9,245 bases of DNA from Roseivirga sp. UBA7431 (lineage in GTDB: Bacteria > Bacteroidota > Bacteroidia > Cytophagales > Cyclobacteriaceae): positions 49,889-59,133 of the forward strand of contig DLQN01000114.1 in NCBI GenBank assembly GCA_002477595.1, given 5' to 3'. The notes beneath the pieces are model-generated. The model was not told the origin of the DNA, ran no database searches, and worked only from the letters and a program-made list of their open reading frames with translations. Every line of letters starts with the position of its first letter. Position 1 is the first letter of the stretch. The translations under genes were made by a program, and so were the position numbers. Shown piece by piece: positions 7,218-9,245 of the stretch.

Positions 7218-7853
7218 CTAATTCTTCTTAATGATAACACTTGAACGATATAAAATCTGTTCAGCGTCAGGTCCCATACAAAAGAGCAGATCCAAGATGC
7301 TCATGTTGGGTACAAAGTCTTTGCCAAAGATTTGATGGTATGCTTTGGGCTGAAACCATGCCAGACTGTCTAAGGATTTTTTAGGGTGAATTTGAGATCT
7401 GAAGTCAATTACCCCCGCAGGTGGTATTTTTGAGTATTCTGGCAACTCATTGAGGCTTGGCTTGAGTTTTAATAGCTTAAGACATAATGTCAGCAAGCTA
7501 CTGTTGAGTTTGAACAAGGTGGTGTAGTCGGCTTTAATTTCTTGCTCGAAATAATCACCATAAAAGTCAAAAAAAGGAGCTTTGCCATATGCTGACTGTA
7601 TAGCCCTCCAGTGATTATTAGACCACTTTTGTTTATAATCTATTGTTAATTCCTTGATCGGTATTTTTCTACCTCCATGATGAACTGGAATACTGAGGTT
7701 TTGAATCTTATTTGGACCAATTATCTCACATCTATTTCTGTAAGATTGCTTCTCAAAATTCTCATTTGTCTCAATAAAGACTTCATCACTATGGGCGATT
7801 AAAGTAAAGTATGCCACAGAAGGAAGGTACTGCGATTCAATAAGGATTTTCAT
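7218..7853 (-). CDS. WbqC-like family protein
   Basis: A 211-residue protein matching WbqC-like proteins along its length. It has an N-terminal ILIESQYLPSVAYF (3-16), the conserved NFEKQSYRNRC (32-42), central HWRAIQSAYGKAPFF (81-95), and C-terminal FVPNMSILDLLFCMGPDA (180-197). No membrane segment or signal peptide is apparent. The family was named after a gene in O-antigen/lipopolysaccharide clusters and is widespread as single genes in Bacteroidota, where its biochemical role is not firmly known. Its ATG overlaps the stop of the upstream YciO-type gene by one base (TAATG), which indicates translational coupling and one transcript. Whether transcription continues into clpC, 94 bp further, is not clear; no convincing hairpin was seen in the gap. 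Confidence 0.88.
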   Translation of the reverse strand: MKILIESQYLPSVAYFTLIAHSDEVFIETNENFEKQSYRNRCEIIGPNKIQNLSIPVHHGGRKIPIKELTIDYKQKWSNNHWRAIQSAYGKAPFFDFYGDYFEQEIKADYTTLFKLNSSLLTLCLKLLKLKPSLNELPEYSKIPPAGVIDFRSQIHPKKSLDSLAWFQPKAYHQIFGKDFVPNMSILDLLFCMGPDAEQILYRSSVIIKKN

Positions 7854-8476
7854 TAAAGGAATTCGTTAATGTCTCCCAATCCTTCTCGAATCACTTCAAA
7901 ATCGTCATTTGAGCAATCGACAACTGTTGAAGCTACATTAGCGCCATAGCCACCGTCAATAACTATATCGACCAAGTTCCTATACTTTTCAAAAATCAAC
8001 TCTGGATCAGTTGAGTACTCAAGAATTTCGTCTTCATCATGAATGGAGGTTGTAATGATTGGATTACCCAGACTCCTTACTATCTCACGAGGTATATTAT
8101 TATTGGGAACCCTGATTCCAACGGTCTTCTTTTTGGCATTTAAGACCTTGGGCACACTATTGCTGGCGTTTAAAATAAAGGTAAAAGGACCTGGAAGGGC
8201 CTTCTTCATTACCTTAAAAATGGGGGTACTTAAACCTTTTGTATACTCTGCAATTTCGCTTAAATCATAACAGATGAAAGATAAGGACTCTGGCTTGGTG
8301 TTTTTAATTTGACAAACACGCTGGACGGCCTTTGCATTACCAAAATCGCAACCAATACCATAAACAGTATCTGTCGGATAAATGATCACTCCTCCAGATT
8401 TCAACACACGAACAATTCGTTCAATCTTATCAATCTCAGGATTTTCTTCGTATAGCTTTATAAATTCCGCTGACAT
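7853..8476 (-). CDS. YciO-type Sua5/YciO/YrdC protein (putative L-threonylcarbamoyladenylate synthase)
   Basis: A 207-residue single YrdC-fold domain. Signatures: GGVIIYPTDTVYGIGCD (28-44), which forms the nucleotide/threonine cleft, LPGPFTFIL (94-102), KKTVGIRVP (116-124), TTSIH (142-146), STVVDCS (183-189) and terminal REGLGDI (197-203). The family's best-known members (TsaC/Sua5) make threonylcarbamoyl-AMP from Thr, bicarbonate and ATP for the t6A37 tRNA modification. Details here, notably IKNTKPESLSFICYDLSE (57-74), where TsaC has a K-R-P-type loop, the phrase PGPFTFILxxxxxVPKxL, and the ending, look more like E. coli YciO, whose physiological role is less settled. There is no Sua5 C-terminal extension. 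It is first gene of a coupled pair with wbqC and divergent from mltG. Family certain, exact function less so. Confidence 0.9.
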   Translation of the reverse strand: MSAEFIKLYEENPEIDKIERIVRVLKSGGVIIYPTDTVYGIGCDFGNAKAVQRVCQIKNTKPESLSFICYDLSEIAEYTKGLSTPIFKVMKKALPGPFTFILNASNSVPKVLNAKKKTVGIRVPNNNIPREIVRSLGNPIITTSIHDEDEILEYSTDPELIFEKYRNLVDIVIDGGYGANVASTVVDCSNDDFEVIREGLGDINEFL

Positions 8477-8492
8477 GGTTCTTACTTACCGT

Positions 8493-8500
8493 CAAAGTTA
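8493..8500 (-). promoter_or_regulatory. Possible -7 promoter element for the yciO-like/wbqC unit
   Basis: The minus strand reads TAACTTTG, an exact match to the Bacteroidota -7 consensus TAnnTTTG, ending 16 bp before the ATG at 8476. No convincing TTTG/TTG -33 element is found at normal spacing, so this is a consensus match only. Confidence 0.4.
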
Positions 8501-8512
8501 GGACAAATTGAC

Positions 8513-8520
8513 TATTTTTG
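8513..8520 (+). promoter_or_regulatory. Possible -7 promoter element for mltG
   Basis: The plus strand reads TATTTTTG, an exact TAnnTTTG match, 7 bp before the mltG ATG at 8528. The expected transcription start would fall almost at the ATG, implying a leaderless or nearly leaderless mRNA if used. No clear -33 element was found at normal spacing. The T-rich motif could be chance. Confidence 0.38.
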
Positions 8521-8527
8521 TGGCCTT

Positions 8528-9245
8528 ATGAAGAAAAGAAAGCTGTTTGTAGTCGGTATGGTGATCTTCTCGGTGATCCTAACCTCTTTTTCATTTTACT
8601 TCTACCAGGTATTCTATGGTGCAAATTTCCTGCAAGAGGAGCAGCCACAAGTTATTTTGATCGATAGAGACGACACTTTCGATTCCCTTCGAAATAAGTT
8701 GTATGAAAGAGGTATAGTTGACGAAATCATTTCATTCAGCTTCGTTTCAAAAGCCCTCGGCTATCAAGACAATTTGAAACCAGGGGTCTATTTGTTAGAG
8801 CCAGACATGACCAATTTGGAGGCAGTGAGAAGGCTTAGAGCAGGTGACCAAGTTCCTGTAGACATCACATTTAACAATGTGCGCTTTAAAGAAGACTTGG
8901 TCGAAAAAATTACGATTGACACTGGGATTGACCATACAGCGTTTCTAAATCTTCTTAATGACAATGAGTACCTGGAGACACTCGGATTTAACAAGGAGAC
9001 TATCATGGCCATGTTTATTCCTAATACCTACGAGGTATATTGGACGATCACTCCGGAGGCACTTTTTGCTAGAATGAAAAAAGAGTTTGATAACTTTTGG
9101 AATAGTGAGCGGAAAGCAAAAGCTGAAGCACTTGGAATGTCTCCGATAGAGGTTTCTACCCTAGCCGCAATTGTTCAAGATGAAATGTCTATTCAAACAG
9201 AGAGCCCTAAAATAGCTGGCCTTTATTTGAATCGTATCAAAAAGA
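8528..9245 (+). CDS. mltG: MltG endolytic transglycosylase (3' end outside window)
   Basis: Open from ATG 8528 to the right edge: 239 residues of a protein normally about 340-350 long, so the last ~100 are missing. A basic start (MKKRK) and one hydrophobic segment (about 6-28) form an inner-membrane anchor with a periplasmic body. A LysM-like region follows (about 40-108, including DDTFDSLRNKLYERGI), then the YceG/MltG domain. It contains MFIPNTYEVYW (162-172; family FxPxTYxf) and LAAIVQDEMS (212-221), where E219 corresponds to the catalytic Glu. AGLYLNRI (230-237) follows as expected. Role: cleaves nascent glycan strands inside the chain next to the membrane, setting strand length. The residue after the catalytic Glu is Met where Thr is typical. 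It diverges from the yciO-like gene across 51 bp. Confidence 0.93.
   Translation, partial: MKKRKLFVVGMVIFSVILTSFSFYFYQVFYGANFLQEEQPQVILIDRDDTFDSLRNKLYERGIVDEIISFSFVSKALGYQDNLKPGVYLLEPDMTNLEAVRRLRAGDQVPVDITFNNVRFKEDLVEKITIDTGIDHTAFLNLLNDNEYLETLGFNKETIMAMFIPNTYEVYWTITPEALFARMKKEFDNFWNSERKAKAEALGMSPIEVSTLAAIVQDEMSIQTESPKIAGLYLNRIKK

Noticed and set aside
8788..9012. A 74-codon minus-strand open frame inside mltG
   Set aside because: The plus-strand frame carries continuous MltG homology across this interval.

Overview
The window reads as chromosomal, housekeeping-type DNA from a member of the Bacteroidota, probably a marine Cytophagia-like lineage. This is inferred from the gene set (bacillithiol-type YpdA reductase, WbqC-like protein, ClpC with a Gly/Ser linker, Bacteroidota-style DoxX protein), the near absence of Shine-Dalgarno sequences, exact matches to the Bacteroidota -7 promoter motif TAnnTTTG, and moderate-to-low GC. 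No phage, IS, CRISPR or RNA gene was seen. No stretch over about 300 bases lacks a gene or gene remnant.

Layout. Plus strand, 1-1405: the 3' part of a DoxX-like membrane protein gene, then a ypdA-family flavoprotein reductase starting at TTG. Minus strand, 1402-3331: an MgtE magnesium transporter followed 10 bp later by a thioredoxin/AhpC-like protein; the latter ends tail-to-tail with ypdA, the two stop codons overlapping by 4 bp. Positions 3386-4499 hold two broken genes meeting head-to-head: the last ~47 codons of a carbon-nitrogen hydrolase (nitrilase superfamily, minus strand) and an M20 amidohydrolase (plus strand) lacking its N-terminus. Both lost their 5' ends at one junction near 3510-3530. 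A strong bidirectional hairpin terminator (about 4505-4536) separates the M20 remnant from clpC (minus, 4556-7123). Upstream of clpC on the minus strand lies a two-gene unit, a YciO-type Sua5/YrdC protein and a WbqC-like protein, joined by a TAATG stop/start overlap. Divergent from it is mltG (plus, from 8528), which runs off the right edge.

Functional themes are thiol redox balance (YpdA, thioredoxin-like protein), Mg2+ homeostasis (MgtE), protein quality control (ClpC), possible tRNA t6A chemistry (YciO-type protein), probable surface polysaccharide biosynthesis (WbqC) and peptidoglycan strand termination (MltG). I find no convincing new multi-gene system. The most notable item is the double-truncation scar at about 3.5 kb, a real deletion/rearrangement or an assembly chimera. 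Next is the YpdA homologue lacking the cysteine next to its FAD motif that is functionally important in staphylococcal YpdA.
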